The position numbers and the translations under genes are program-made. This document shows, piece by piece, positions 54,301-62,761 of a stretch of DNA of 64,000 nt (within the stretch, counting starts at the first letter, position 1; the number at the start of each line of letters is the position of its first letter). Source of the DNA: Thermoanaerobaculia bacterium (GTDB lineage Bacteria; Acidobacteriota; Thermoanaerobaculia; Multivoradales; JAHEKO01); contig CAMYOG010000041.1 of assembly GCA_947259925.1 (NCBI GenBank), positions 62,001 through 126,000 on the forward strand. Direction: 5' to 3'. The notes under the pieces are model-generated. The model was not told where the DNA came from. It made no database searches and saw only the letters and a list, made by a program, of their open reading frames with translations.

Positions 54301-57300
54301 CCGAAACGGTCAGGTCCGGGGTACCCGGAAGGACTGCGTCGAGATCGTCGGTGAACTCGATGTCGGTCGCCTCGAAGTCGCGGCTCGGGTTGTTGATGGT
54401 GAACTCGAGAGTCACGGCGCTACCCGGAGGTACCGGGTCGTCGGTGAACGACTTGACCAGGAAGCCCACGCGCACGTCGAGCTCGGCGGTGGCGAAACCG
54501 ACCGAGCCCGCGAAGATGGGCTGGGTGGTCAGCTCGCTGCTGACGTTCTCGTAGAGGTCGTCGCCCGCCGCGGTGACGTCGACGGTGACCGTGCAGGTCT
54601 CGCCCGCGGCGAGGACCGGGGAGCTGGGCAGGAAGCCGACAGCGCTGAGGGTGATGACACCGGTTCCCGGATCCGCCAGCAGAAAGGCCGGACCGGATGT
54701 GCTCTCGCAGTCGGTCGCCGCGTTCGACGGCGTCGCGATGATCAGGCCGGCGGGGAGGATATCGGTGAAGTCCAGATTGCCGACGTCCGAACCTCGTCCG
54801 GCGGCCGACAGGTCGACGAGGAAGGTGAGCGTGCTGGTGCCGCCCGGCGGGATCGTCGCGGGCGAGAAGCTCTTCGAGAAGCCCGGCAGGTCGGCGTCGA
54901 CGATCAGGGTCGCCTCGGCGAAGCCGCCGCTGCCGGCGGTCGAGGTCAGCTCGTCGGAGACGTTGTCGTACTCGCCCGGCGCCGCTGCGGTGACGTTGAC
55001 CGTGACCGTGCAGGTGGCGCCAAGACCCAACCGCGCTCCGGTGAGGCTGATCGTCGTACCGCCGTCGGGGGCGGAGAGGACGCCGTCGGTGCAGTCGGTG
55101 AAGGCGCTCGAGGGGGTCGCGATGACGACGCCCGGGGGCAGAACGTCGGTGAACGTCACCTGCTCCGCGAGGGCGCCCGAATCGAGGTTGGCGATCGTGA
55201 ACTCGAGCTGGGTGGTGCTGCCCGGGCCGATGGTGTCCGGCCAGAAGACCTTCGAGAAGTCGATCGGCGGCTCGATGACGAGATCGTCCTCGGCCGGGTC
55301 GCCGACGTCGAGGCCCCCCTGGGCGAGCGCGCTGGTGGTGTTGGTGAAGGTCCCGAACGAGGCTTCGCTCGGCACGTCGAGGCTGACCGTGAACATGCAC
55401 GAGTCGCCCGCCGACCCGGCCGCCGCCAGGCTGCCATCGACGAAGACGATGGTGCTGCCGCCATCGAAGGTGGTCACGGTGCCACCGCACGCCGCGAACG
55501 GCAGCCCGCTCGCGACCAGGCCCGGGACCACCGACTCGAGATCATCGGTGAACCCGAGCATGTCCGCCGCGGTGGTACCGAGGTTGGTGAGCGTGAAGGT
55601 CAGGTCGACGCTGTCGCCGGCCTGGACCGGGCCGTCGAACGCTTTTTCCAGGGTCAGGAAGCCGAGACGGAGCGTGTCGGTGGCCGGGTCGCCGACCACG
55701 GTCGGACCCTCGCCGAAGAGAACGCCGGTGATCTGGCTCGTCTGGTTGAACGCTTGGGTGCCGACCGGCAGGGAGGGCACGCTGAGAGTGAGCTCGATGG
55801 TGCAGCTCGCACCACCTGCCAGGGAGCCGCCCGCGTAGTCGAAGAGCCCGGTCGGGAAGCCCGCGGCCATGCCGCCGCAGGTGTTGGTCGGGGCGCCGGT
55901 CGCCTCGAGGCCCTCGAGCGCTCCCTCGAGGTCGTCGGTGAACGCGATGCCCTCGATCGGGTCGTCCGGATCCAGGTTGGTGATCGTGAACACCAGGGTG
56001 GCCGTGCCGCCAGGCGGCACCGGGTCGTCGGTGAACTCCTTGGTGAACAGGAGGAAGACATTGTCGACCACCAGGACGTCGGTCGCCTCGTCGAACGCGA
56101 TCGGCGTCGGCATGTCGGCCTCGAAGCCCGGGACACCCTCGTCGCCCGTGGTGTTGACGTAGGTTCCCGACGCCGCCCCGAACGGCACGTCGAGCAGCAC
56201 GCTGAAGGTGCACATCTCTCCCGGCGCCAGGGTGCCGCCCGAGAAGAGCATGAAGGTATCCCCGGCAGACCATTCGACGGTGCCGTTGCCCGGACCGCAG
56301 ACGTCCGTGACGGTCGATCCGTCGAGAGCGGTGATGTCGGGCGAGCCACCGAGGATGGTCGCCATGTCGTCGCGGATGGTGATCGCCGTCGCGGTCAGGG
56401 TCGGGTGGACGTTCTCGATCACGAACTCGAGCGTGACCAGCTCGCCGGGGATCACCGGGTCGTCGAGGAACGCCTTGGTCAGCTCCAGGCCGTCGATCCT
56501 GAGATCGTCCTCGGCCGGGTTGCCGCTCACTCCGGCCACTCCGTCGACCGTCGCGGTGACCGCCGACGTCGTGTTGGTGTGCGCTCCGGGCCCGGCGGCC
56601 GTCGGTACCGACAGCGTGACCGAGAAGGTGCACTCCTCTCCAGGCGCCAGCACGCCGCCCGAGAAGTCGAGCAGGCTGGTGCCCGACAGGGTACCGGTGC
56701 CGGGATCGCCACCCGGGCCGTCCGGATCGCACGCCTCGGTGAGCGGCAGCCCGACCGCGGCGAGGCCGGCGATCGCCGGATCGAGTGCCGCCAGATCGTC
56801 GGTGAAGGCGATCGCGGTGGCGTCGCCGGGGGCCGCCTCGTCGTGGCTGAGCGTGAACTGGAGGGTCGTCGTACCGCTGGGCGCCGCCGGGTCGTCGATG
56901 AACTCCTTGCGCAGGGTCGGTGCGCCGAGGATCTCGAGGTCGCCGCTGACCCCGGGTGCGGTAAAGGGGGCCTCGAAGAAGTCCAGGAGCCCGGTGACGT
57001 CGCCGGTGGTGTTGGTGTAGACCCCGGCGGGCGTGCCCGCGGGAATGTCGAGCTCGACCTCGAAGGTGCACGAGTCTCCGGGCATCGCGGCCGGCGCCAG
57101 GGAGCCGCCGTCGAAGACCAGGATCGTCGGATCCGGTGGCGTGATGATGACGATCATCCCGATGATGATGTCCGGGGGATTGAAGACGGTGATTCTCGAG
57201 CCGTCGCCGCAGACGTCGAAGATCGGATCGTCGTTGTTGCCGGCCACCAGGCTGTTGGCGGCGAGTCCAGGCAATGCGGTCTCGAGGTCGTCGTCGAACG

Positions 57301-59821
57301 CGATGTCGCTGGTCGCCGTGAGCGAGCTGGTGTTGGTGAGGGTGAACTCGAGCGTCACCGTGCCGCCGGCGGGGGCCGGATCGTCGGTGAACTCCTTCGT
57401 GACGGTCGGGACCAGGTCGACCACCAGTTGGTCGGTCGCCATGTTGCCGACCACACCCTCGCCGTCGATCGTCGCGGTGATCGCGCCGGTGGTGTTGGTG
57501 AAGGTGCCCGCGCTGGCCCCCGCGGGCACCAGCAGCTCGACGTCGAACTGGCAGGAGTCGCCCGGTCCCAGGCTGCCGCCGGTGAGACTCAGCTCGCCCG
57601 TACCGGCCACGAACGCCAGCGACGAACCCACGCCGCACGGCTCCGACGGCAGCGGGCCGCCCGGCGCCAGGCCGGTGAGCGAGCCGAGCGGGTCCAGGTC
57701 GTCGGTGAAGGCGATCGAGGTCGCCGGGAAGTCGCGATCCAGGTTGGTGACGATGAAGCGCAGGTCTACGGTGCCGCCAGGCGCCACCGGATCGTCGAGG
57801 AACGACTTGACCAGGAACTCCACCGGGACGTCGAGGGAGGCGGTGGCGAAGCCGCTCGACCTCATGGGGTCGTTGGTGAAGGCGGCCTCGCTCAAGAGGT
57901 CGCTCGAGGTGTTGAAGAAAGTGCCGTTGAGGGTGGCGGTCACATCGACCGCTACCGTGCAGCTCGAGCCGGCCGCGAGAGGAGTCGGAGATATGGCCGT
58001 GAACGAGATTCCGTTGGCGACCGGGTCGCCCCCACCCTCCTGCGACGAGATAACGCTCACCACGCCCCCCGGGCAGTCGGTGAAGGTGTTCGCCGGTGAG
58101 GCGATCTCGAGGCCGGCGGGCAGCAGGTCTTCGAACAGCAAGCCGAAAGCGGGGCCGGCGTTCGCGGTGTTGTCGACCGTGAAGATCAGCCGGCTGGTTC
58201 CCAGAAGCGGGATCGAGCTCGGCACGAACTCCTTGCTGAAGCCCGGCCGCCCTCCCTCGACGGTCAAGTCGTCCGTCGCCGGACCGCTGTTGCCGGTGCT
58301 CGAGGTGAGGTCGCCGGAGACGTTGGTGAACGGTCCTTCCCCAGGGGTCGAGGAGGCGACGTTTACGCTGACTGTACAGGTCTCGAAGGCGCCGACCCGC
58401 CCGAACGTCAGGCCGATCGTCGAGCCGCCAGCGGGCGCGTCGAGGATCGCGCTGCCGCCGCAGTCGGTGACCGCGCTCGCCGGGTCGGCGATCGTCAGGT
58501 CGGCCGGCAGCGTGTCGGTGAAGGTCAGAAGATCGGCCGGGGCCGCGTTGGTGGAGTTGTCGATGAGGAAGGTCAGGGCGGTGGTGCTGCCCGGACCGAT
58601 GGTGTCGGGTACGAACGCTTTCGAGAAGAGGACGCCGGACTGTGCGGTCGTCGTGTTGACGAAGGTGCAGGTGATCTCCTCGCCGGCGGAGAGATCGATG
58701 TTGTCGGCAGAGCCCTGGGTGCAGTCGGCGGACTCCAGCATCCAGTCCATCGGCACGGCCTCGGCCACGTCGTAGACCCCGGGCAGAAGAAAGACCTCGA
58801 AGGGCGGATCCTGGTCGGAGAGGCTGAAGGCGATCGGCGGCGATTGGACGCTGAACTCCAACTGGGCTTCATCGAGGTCGAAGTCGAACACTGTCGGGTC
58901 GCCGACCGGCTGGGTCTGCTTGTCGACGATCAGCTTGCCGCCCTGTGAGTTCTGGAACGTGCAGGTCACCGTCTCGGTGCCGTCGAGGACGATGGTGGCG
59001 GTGCCGGCACCGACGTCTGTGAGCGAGTTCTCCGTGGGATCCGCGCAGCCCAGAGCGGTCAACAGCCAGCCCTCGACCGGGGCCTCGGTCACAACATAAG
59101 TGCCAGGCGTGAGGGGCGTGAAGGTCTCGGAGCTCGGCAGCGTTTCGTCGCTGTCGGTATCCAGATCGAAATCGCCCAGGTCACCGCTGAAGCTGAAGTC
59201 CTGTGCCTGGAACCCCGGCACCGTCTCTTTGACGATCACGATGGTCTGGGCTTTGGCGACGGTCCCGGTGACGAGGACCAGGGGCAGCAGAAGCGAGATC
59301 AGGCGCCGCCGACCGCTGCTAGCGGAGGCGCCAGGCGCTTTTCCCAGTATCCAACTACCGGCCGCCAACAGCAGTCCGAGGAGCAGCGCGAGGGCCCAGG
59401 CGGGCGTCGCCGGAGCCATCGGCAGGGTGCAGTCGGCCACGGTCGCGGTGATCGCGTCGCCCTCCGTGCCTCCGATAGGCGGCGTGCCGGGGGTGTTGGT
59501 GACCGAGAGCACGACGGTGGCGCCGACGGTGAGCGCGGCAGGGACGGTGAAGGTGAACGTCTCGTTCACCGCCGTGAAGGTGTTGGTGTTGCCGGTGCCG
59601 AGCAGGGTCGTGCCGGTCGCGTCCCAGACCTCGGCGGTCATCGGGATGCCGACGGAGGAGGCGGCGGTGGTCTGGCCGTCGTAGATGGCGCCGTCGGTGC
59701 AGACCGTCTCGCTGCCGGCGACGACGTCGAACGAGTGGGCCCGGACGTCGGCGAGCAGGGTGCCAGCGGCGAGCACGGGACCGACCAGGATTGTCAGAGC
59801 AAACCGACGGAAGTTCTTCAA
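51362..59821 (-). CDS. Giant exported DUF11-like repeat protein (2819 aa, about 17 repeats)
   Basis: Repeats of KEF.DDPV.PGGTVTLEFTLTN...FTDDL...GLP...CG...SGG.LAPGE.CTFSV.L.VP...NTT; signal peptide; internal IPTL-CTERM-like TM near residues 135-160. Confidence 0.92.
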   Translation of the reverse strand: MKNFRRFALTILVGPVLAAGTLLADVRAHSFDVVAGSETVCTDGAIYDGQTTAASSVGIPMTAEVWDATGTTLLGTGNTNTFTAVNETFTFTVPAALTVGATVVLSVTNTPGTPPIGGTEGDAITATVADCTLPMAPATPAWALALLLGLLLAAGSWILGKAPGASASSGRRRLISLLLPLVLVTGTVAKAQTIVIVKETVPGFQAQDFSFSGDLGDFDLDTDSDETLPSSETFTPLTPGTYVVTEAPVEGWLLTALGCADPTENSLTDVGAGTATIVLDGTETVTCTFQNSQGGKLIVDKQTQPVGDPTVFDFDLDEAQLEFSVQSPPIAFSLSDQDPPFEVFLLPGVYDVAEAVPMDWMLESADCTQGSADNIDLSAGEEITCTFVNTTTAQSGVLFSKAFVPDTIGPGSTTALTFLIDNSTNAAPADLLTFTDTLPADLTIADPASAVTDCGGSAILDAPAGGSTIGLTFGRVGAFETCTVSVNVASSTPGEGPFTNVSGDLTSSTGNSGPATDDLTVEGGRPGFSKEFVPSSIPLLGTSRLIFTVDNTANAGPAFGLLFEDLLPAGLEIASPANTFTDCPGGVVSVISSQEGGGDPVANGISFTAISPTPLAAGSSCTVAVDVTATLNGTFFNTSSDLLSEAAFTNDPMRSSGFATASLDVPVEFLVKSFLDDPVAPGGTVDLRFIVTNLDRDFPATSIAFTDDLDPLGSLTGLAPGGPLPSEPCGVGSSLAFVAGTGELSLTGGSLGPGDSCQFDVELLVPAGASAGTFTNTTGAITATIDGEGVVGNMATDQLVVDLVPTVTKEFTDDPAPAGGTVTLEFTLTNTSSLTATSDIAFDDDLETALPGLAANSLVAGNNDDPIFDVCGDGSRITVFNPPDIIIGMIVIITPPDPTILVFDGGSLAPAAMPGDSCTFEVELDIPAGTPAGVYTNTTGDVTGLLDFFEAPFTAPGVSGDLEILGAPTLRKEFIDDPAAPSGTTTLQFTLSHDEAAPGDATAIAFTDDLAALDPAIAGLAAVGLPLTEACDPDGPGGDPGTGTLSGTSLLDFSGGVLAPGEECTFSVTLSVPTAAGPGAHTNTTSAVTATVDGVAGVSGNPAEDDLRIDGLELTKAFLDDPVIPGELVTLEFVIENVHPTLTATAITIRDDMATILGGSPDITALDGSTVTDVCGPGNGTVEWSAGDTFMLFSGGTLAPGEMCTFSVLLDVPFGAASGTYVNTTGDEGVPGFEADMPTPIAFDEATDVLVVDNVFLLFTKEFTDDPVPPGGTATLVFTITNLDPDDPIEGIAFTDDLEGALEGLEATGAPTNTCGGMAAGFPTGLFDYAGGSLAGGASCTIELTLSVPSLPVGTQAFNQTSQITGVLFGEGPTVVGDPATDTLRLGFLTLEKAFDGPVQAGDSVDLTFTLTNLGTTAADMLGFTDDLESVVPGLVASGLPFAACGGTVTTFDGGSTIVFVDGSLAAAGSAGDSCMFTVSLDVPSEASFGTFTNTTSALAQGGLDVGDPAEDDLVIEPPIDFSKVFWPDTIGPGSTTQLEFTIANLDSGALAEQVTFTDVLPPGVVIATPSSAFTDCTDGVLSAPDGGTTISLTGARLGLGATCTVTVNVTAAAPGEYDNVSDELTSTAGSGGFAEATLIVDADLPGFSKSFSPATIPPGGTSTLTFLVDLSAAGRGSDVGNLDFTDILPAGLIIATPSNAATDCESTSGPAFLLADPGTGVITLSAVGFLPSSPVLAAGETCTVTVDVTAAGDDLYENVSSELTTQPIFAGSVGFATAELDVRVGFLVKSFTDDPVPPGSAVTLEFTINNPSRDFEATDIEFTDDLDAVLPGTPDLTVSGALPTDPCGAGSTLTVEPVNVLTLAGGNLPAAGSCTFSVTLTVPVGAATGIHTNTTSSISATIDGATETGDPASDDLRVIAFPILVKEFLDAATLDPDPVVGAGDDVVIRFTITNTSTTSAATDVEFFDELTAFLPFPITAVLPGADPCGAGSSVTLDSCGADCQGLSLNDGLLSAAGMAGDSCSFDVTLTLPTGLGTGTYVNTTDEITAMVDGAPVTGLPATDTFDLVAAPRLTKEFTTDPVQPGGMVTLEFTLEHDPSAPGDAVDVEFTDDLAAALAGLAAAAGQLPLADVCGPGNGDLVGTAGDTLLTFSGATLAPGEICTFSVDLLVPVDAPAGIHTNTTSNVVATVLGVETTELPAEDDLTVGGLILTKSFVDDPVIAGGTVMLEFTLTNLSPDPISDIFFEDLLDPDVLEGLTVVTPMPLVDPCGTGSLLEIFSAPEIPFPPTPAIDEALRFSGGSLDAPTGMEGDDSCTFSVELMVPAATPSGNYVNRTRDLEGVIDSTTLPFPNAQDDLVVATGQLLLTKEFIDDPVIPGGQVTLEFTIATLGAFDEASDLAFSDDLDAALAGLEGVPPYDTGSCGGTLTGTSLLDFSGGSLTGGECSFTLTVQVPAPLPIGTTAVNTTSSLTGTIEGLAVTGEPASDELLINSFEFTKEFDGPSSPGGTPILTFTIVNLSPTASVTDLSFADDLNLIGFPGLEAIGLPAEPCGIGSSISGTSVLIMTGGNLLPGGSCTFSVDLLVPLGIPGGDYLNETGDLEILGVPVALPATAILEINSPPLFVKSFEPDMIVEGVPTRLIFTIDNGVNDIPATDLAFTDVLPAPLFVAPDPAVFNDCGGTVSAPAGGTTIDLSGGSVELGEACTVAVNVVALSVGTFVNVSGDLTSSSGNSGQATDTLVIGVCMAADGIDLILGPGVVLVPEFYEACNTIELQQHYLVLGPNGELVLRAGVAVILHNGVEFGPDSFVDIGLDPSLTVP

Positions 59822-59969
59822 GGGGCCACTCCTCTCTCTCCCCAGGCACGCTCGGCGAGGCGCCTTGAGGACTGACGATCGGGACGCGGGTGCAAGCTCG
59901 AACGAGTGTATACCGAGAATCGAGCCATCCGCGCTGCGCCGTAGGCCCTTGACACCGGTCGCGGCGTGG

Positions 59970-61934
59970 TCACTCCGAGGCCGCTCGCAAGCCCCAGTCC
60001 CACAGGGCGATGCTCAGTGGACGAGTGTCGCCGTTGTCCAGCAGGTCATCGGCGACCGTGGGCGGCTCCGAGCTGCGCAGACGCAGGACCTGGCGCCCGC
60101 TCGCCAGCCACAGCGGTCCGACCGCGTGAGCGACGAGATCCGGACCGACGACCAACCCTCCGACGGGCCGATTCGCCAGTGCCAGCTCGATCCGTCGTGG
60201 GTCGCCGAAGGCGGTGAGCTCGAGCTCGAGAGTCGCCCAGAGGCCCTCGCCGGTGCGGTTCTCGAGCCACAGCTGGCCCTCCGCCGACATCCATCGGTAG
60301 GTCTGCTCCCCTTTGAACTCGCGCCAGTGGAAGCCGGGGCCGACGAGCACGGTCAGAGGGGCGGGAGGCGCCTCCACCGCGAACACCAGGGAGTCGTCGA
60401 AACGCTCCACCTGCCTCAGTCCCTCGGGCGGGTCGCGATCCGACAGCCAGGCGCCGAGCGGCCCGGTCCGACGCACCAGCACGTGGTCGAAGTCCTCGGC
60501 GGCGAGCCGGCCCGGGAAGTCGGGAGCGGCACAGTCCTCGTTGGGGCGGAGCAGTCCGAGCGGCCGCCCGAGGAGTCGCGGCAGCCGAGCGTGGATCGGA
60601 TCCGACGCCGGGACGCAGTCGAGCGCCCGGATGGCAGGCGGTTGCTCCTGGAGCCAGCGGTGGGCCGCGGTCGGCAGGACGTGGCGCCAGCGCCAGGGCG
60701 GTACGGGTGCCAGCTCGACGGCTGCGACCACCAGCAGCAGGGCGGCGAGGCGGCGCCGGCGACCGCCCGCTCCCAACAGTCGATCGGTCCCCAGGCCGGC
60801 CAGGATCGCCACGGCCAGGATCACCATCAGGCCGAAGCGAGCGTGGGCGCGAAACATCGGTAGCAGGGCGTAGAGCGCGGCGGTGGGGCGGGGCAGTGTC
60901 CACGAGCCGAGCCGCCACTCGGGTCCGAGTGAGAAGAGGAAGCAGACCAGGGCGATCGCCGCCAGCGCCGGTACCGCCCAGTCGCGCTGCCGCGAGCGCG
61001 TCCAGTGCCAGAGTGCCGCCGCGGCCAGGGCGAGGGGTGCCCATCCGAGGGTCAGCTGCTGCTCCACGACGCCGTCGGCGAGCCGACCCTGGGCCCAGAT
61101 CGCCGACGCCCAGCCGCCGAGGAGCGGATGCTCGACACTCGGAAGCAGGTAGCTGAACCAGCGGGCGGAGTAGTGGAAGAGGTCCTCGCGCGGGAAGGCG
61201 AGGCTCCCCGGCCGCGACAGAACCGCCGGCGCTCGCCCGGCCAGGTAGGCTGCTCCCACCCCTGCCGATGCCAGCAGTGCCGCCGAGCTCACGACCAGGT
61301 TGCGCCCGCGCCCGGGGTCTCGAGGCGCCCATAGCCACCACGCCGCTAGCGCACAGGGCGTGACGACGGCCGCCAGCAGGGCGCCGTAGAAGTTGGAGAG
61401 GGCGAGGACCGCCGCCGTGGAGACGAGGAGGGCCAGCCGGCCGACGCTCGGCCGTTCGAGGGATCGCCAGAGCACCAGTAGGTAGAGGGGCAGCCACTGG
61501 GTCTGGGCGATGTGCGGGTGGTAGGCGGCGTGCGCGAGATGGAAGGGTGCGAAGGCGTAGAGGAAGGCCGCCACCCAGGCTCCGGGCAGCCGCGCTCCCA
61601 GATGGCGCGCGAGCAGGAACGTGAACAGCGCCGTCAGCGGAAACGTGACCAGTACCAGCAGGTTGTAGGCGGCGACGCCGTCGCCGAGGAGGGCGGCGAG
61701 TAGCCGGCCCGGGTAGTCGGTGGCCGGCTGCGCGTAGATTCCAGGTGGCGCCGAGCCCTCGAGCTGGACGATGACCGTGTAGGGATCGTGGTGCCGCCCC
61801 ACGATCTCGTTGCCGAACAGCCGCGACGACGGGGCGACGAGCACCGGAGCCGCCAGGATCAGGGTCAGAATGCAGGCGGCGCAGGTCACTCCTGCGGGCC
61901 CCGACAGGCCGCGACTACTCTCTTGGGCGGTCAT
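59970..61934 (-). CDS. Multi-TM GT-C/YfhO-like membrane protein
   Basis: Many TM segments; APFHLAHAAYHPHIAQTQWLPLYLLVLW; soluble C-terminal domain. Confidence 0.75.
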   Translation of the reverse strand: MTAQESSRGLSGPAGVTCAACILTLILAAPVLVAPSSRLFGNEIVGRHHDPYTVIVQLEGSAPPGIYAQPATDYPGRLLAALLGDGVAAYNLLVLVTFPLTALFTFLLARHLGARLPGAWVAAFLYAFAPFHLAHAAYHPHIAQTQWLPLYLLVLWRSLERPSVGRLALLVSTAAVLALSNFYGALLAAVVTPCALAAWWLWAPRDPGRGRNLVVSSAALLASAGVGAAYLAGRAPAVLSRPGSLAFPREDLFHYSARWFSYLLPSVEHPLLGGWASAIWAQGRLADGVVEQQLTLGWAPLALAAAALWHWTRSRQRDWAVPALAAIALVCFLFSLGPEWRLGSWTLPRPTAALYALLPMFRAHARFGLMVILAVAILAGLGTDRLLGAGGRRRRLAALLLVVAAVELAPVPPWRWRHVLPTAAHRWLQEQPPAIRALDCVPASDPIHARLPRLLGRPLGLLRPNEDCAAPDFPGRLAAEDFDHVLVRRTGPLGAWLSDRDPPEGLRQVERFDDSLVFAVEAPPAPLTVLVGPGFHWREFKGEQTYRWMSAEGQLWLENRTGEGLWATLELELTAFGDPRRIELALANRPVGGLVVGPDLVAHAVGPLWLASGRQVLRLRSSEPPTVADDLLDNGDTRPLSIALWDWGLRAASE

Positions 61935-62761
61935 CCGCGGGCGGTCGGGCGGACCTCGGGTCGGACGGCGACCGCCGCGATGAGATAGCCGTGGCGCCTC
62001 AGCCCCGGGAACCGCCGCGAGAGCGCGGCGAAGGGCTCGAGCGCCAGGCGCGTAAGCCGGGCGAGCGGCCGGAGCCAGACCCAGCAGGCCAGGTCGAGCA
62101 TCCGGAGCCAGCCGGGCATGAACAGGATGCCGGTCTCGTCGTGTACCTCGAAGCCCGCACCGCGGCAGAGCTCGCGCAGGCCGGTGCGCGTGAACGACCT
62201 TTCGTAGCCGTAGTCGTAGAGACCCAGGCGCTGGAGCACCCAGGCCAGGAGCGGCCGCAGAAACGGGTCGAGCCGGTTGGGGACTCCGATGATCGCGCGC
62301 CCGCCCGGCTTCAGCACCCGGTAGATCTCGCGTATGGCGACGGCGCTATCGTCGAAGTGCTCGACGGTGCCCATCGAGTAGACGGCGTCGAAGCTGCCCT
62401 CCCGGTAGGGAATCGCGCGCACGTCGGCGACCACGCCGGAGAGGTGCAGCGATGCGGCATCGAAGCCCATCCGCGCCGCCCTGGCGATCGGCTCTGAGAT
62501 GTCGATACCGGCGCAGCGAGCGCCGCGCGTCGCCGCCCAGCGCAGGATGCGAGTGTTCTTGGCCTCGTCCCAGAGGTCGGTCTTGAGGATCCTGGCGCCC
62601 GCGAGTGGCTCCAGGTGCTCGCGAAAGAGGCGGCGCTCGTCCTCTCGGTAGATCGTCGTGCTGAAGGCGCCGCCGAGATCGGGGAAGCTGTCGCCGACGC
62701 CGGTCCAGAAGTCGCGGTAGGCGGCGGCCTCCGGGTTCGGAGCGCTCGGACGCTCGGTCAC
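61931..62761 (-). CDS. Class I SAM-dependent methyltransferase
   Basis: ADVRAIPYREGSFDAVYSMGTVEHFDDSAVAIREIYRVLKPGGRAIIGVPN; GTG start at 62761. Confidence 0.9.
   Translation of the reverse strand: MTERPSAPNPEAAAYRDFWTGVGDSFPDLGGAFSTTIYREDERRLFREHLEPLAGARILKTDLWDEAKNTRILRWAATRGARCAGIDISEPIARAARMGFDAASLHLSGVVADVRAIPYREGSFDAVYSMGTVEHFDDSAVAIREIYRVLKPGGRAIIGVPNRLDPFLRPLLAWVLQRLGLYDYGYERSFTRTGLRELCRGAGFEVHDETGILFMPGWLRMLDLACWVWLRPLARLTRLALEPFAALSRRFPGLRRHGYLIAAVAVRPEVRPTARG

Noticed and set aside
54146-58099. 1317-aa plus-strand ORF (with neighbours at 52830, 53703, 54573 and 57033) antisense to the giant gene
   Set aside because: Low-complexity R/G/V/E-rich translation mirroring the repeats; the minus-strand reading has clear domain structure. 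An artefact of high-GC codon usage.
51362-59821. Regularly spaced repeated DNA that might suggest a CRISPR array
   Set aside because: Period is about 400 bp, repeats are degenerate and coding, and there are no short identical repeats with unique spacers. No CRISPR array or cas gene was seen in the window.
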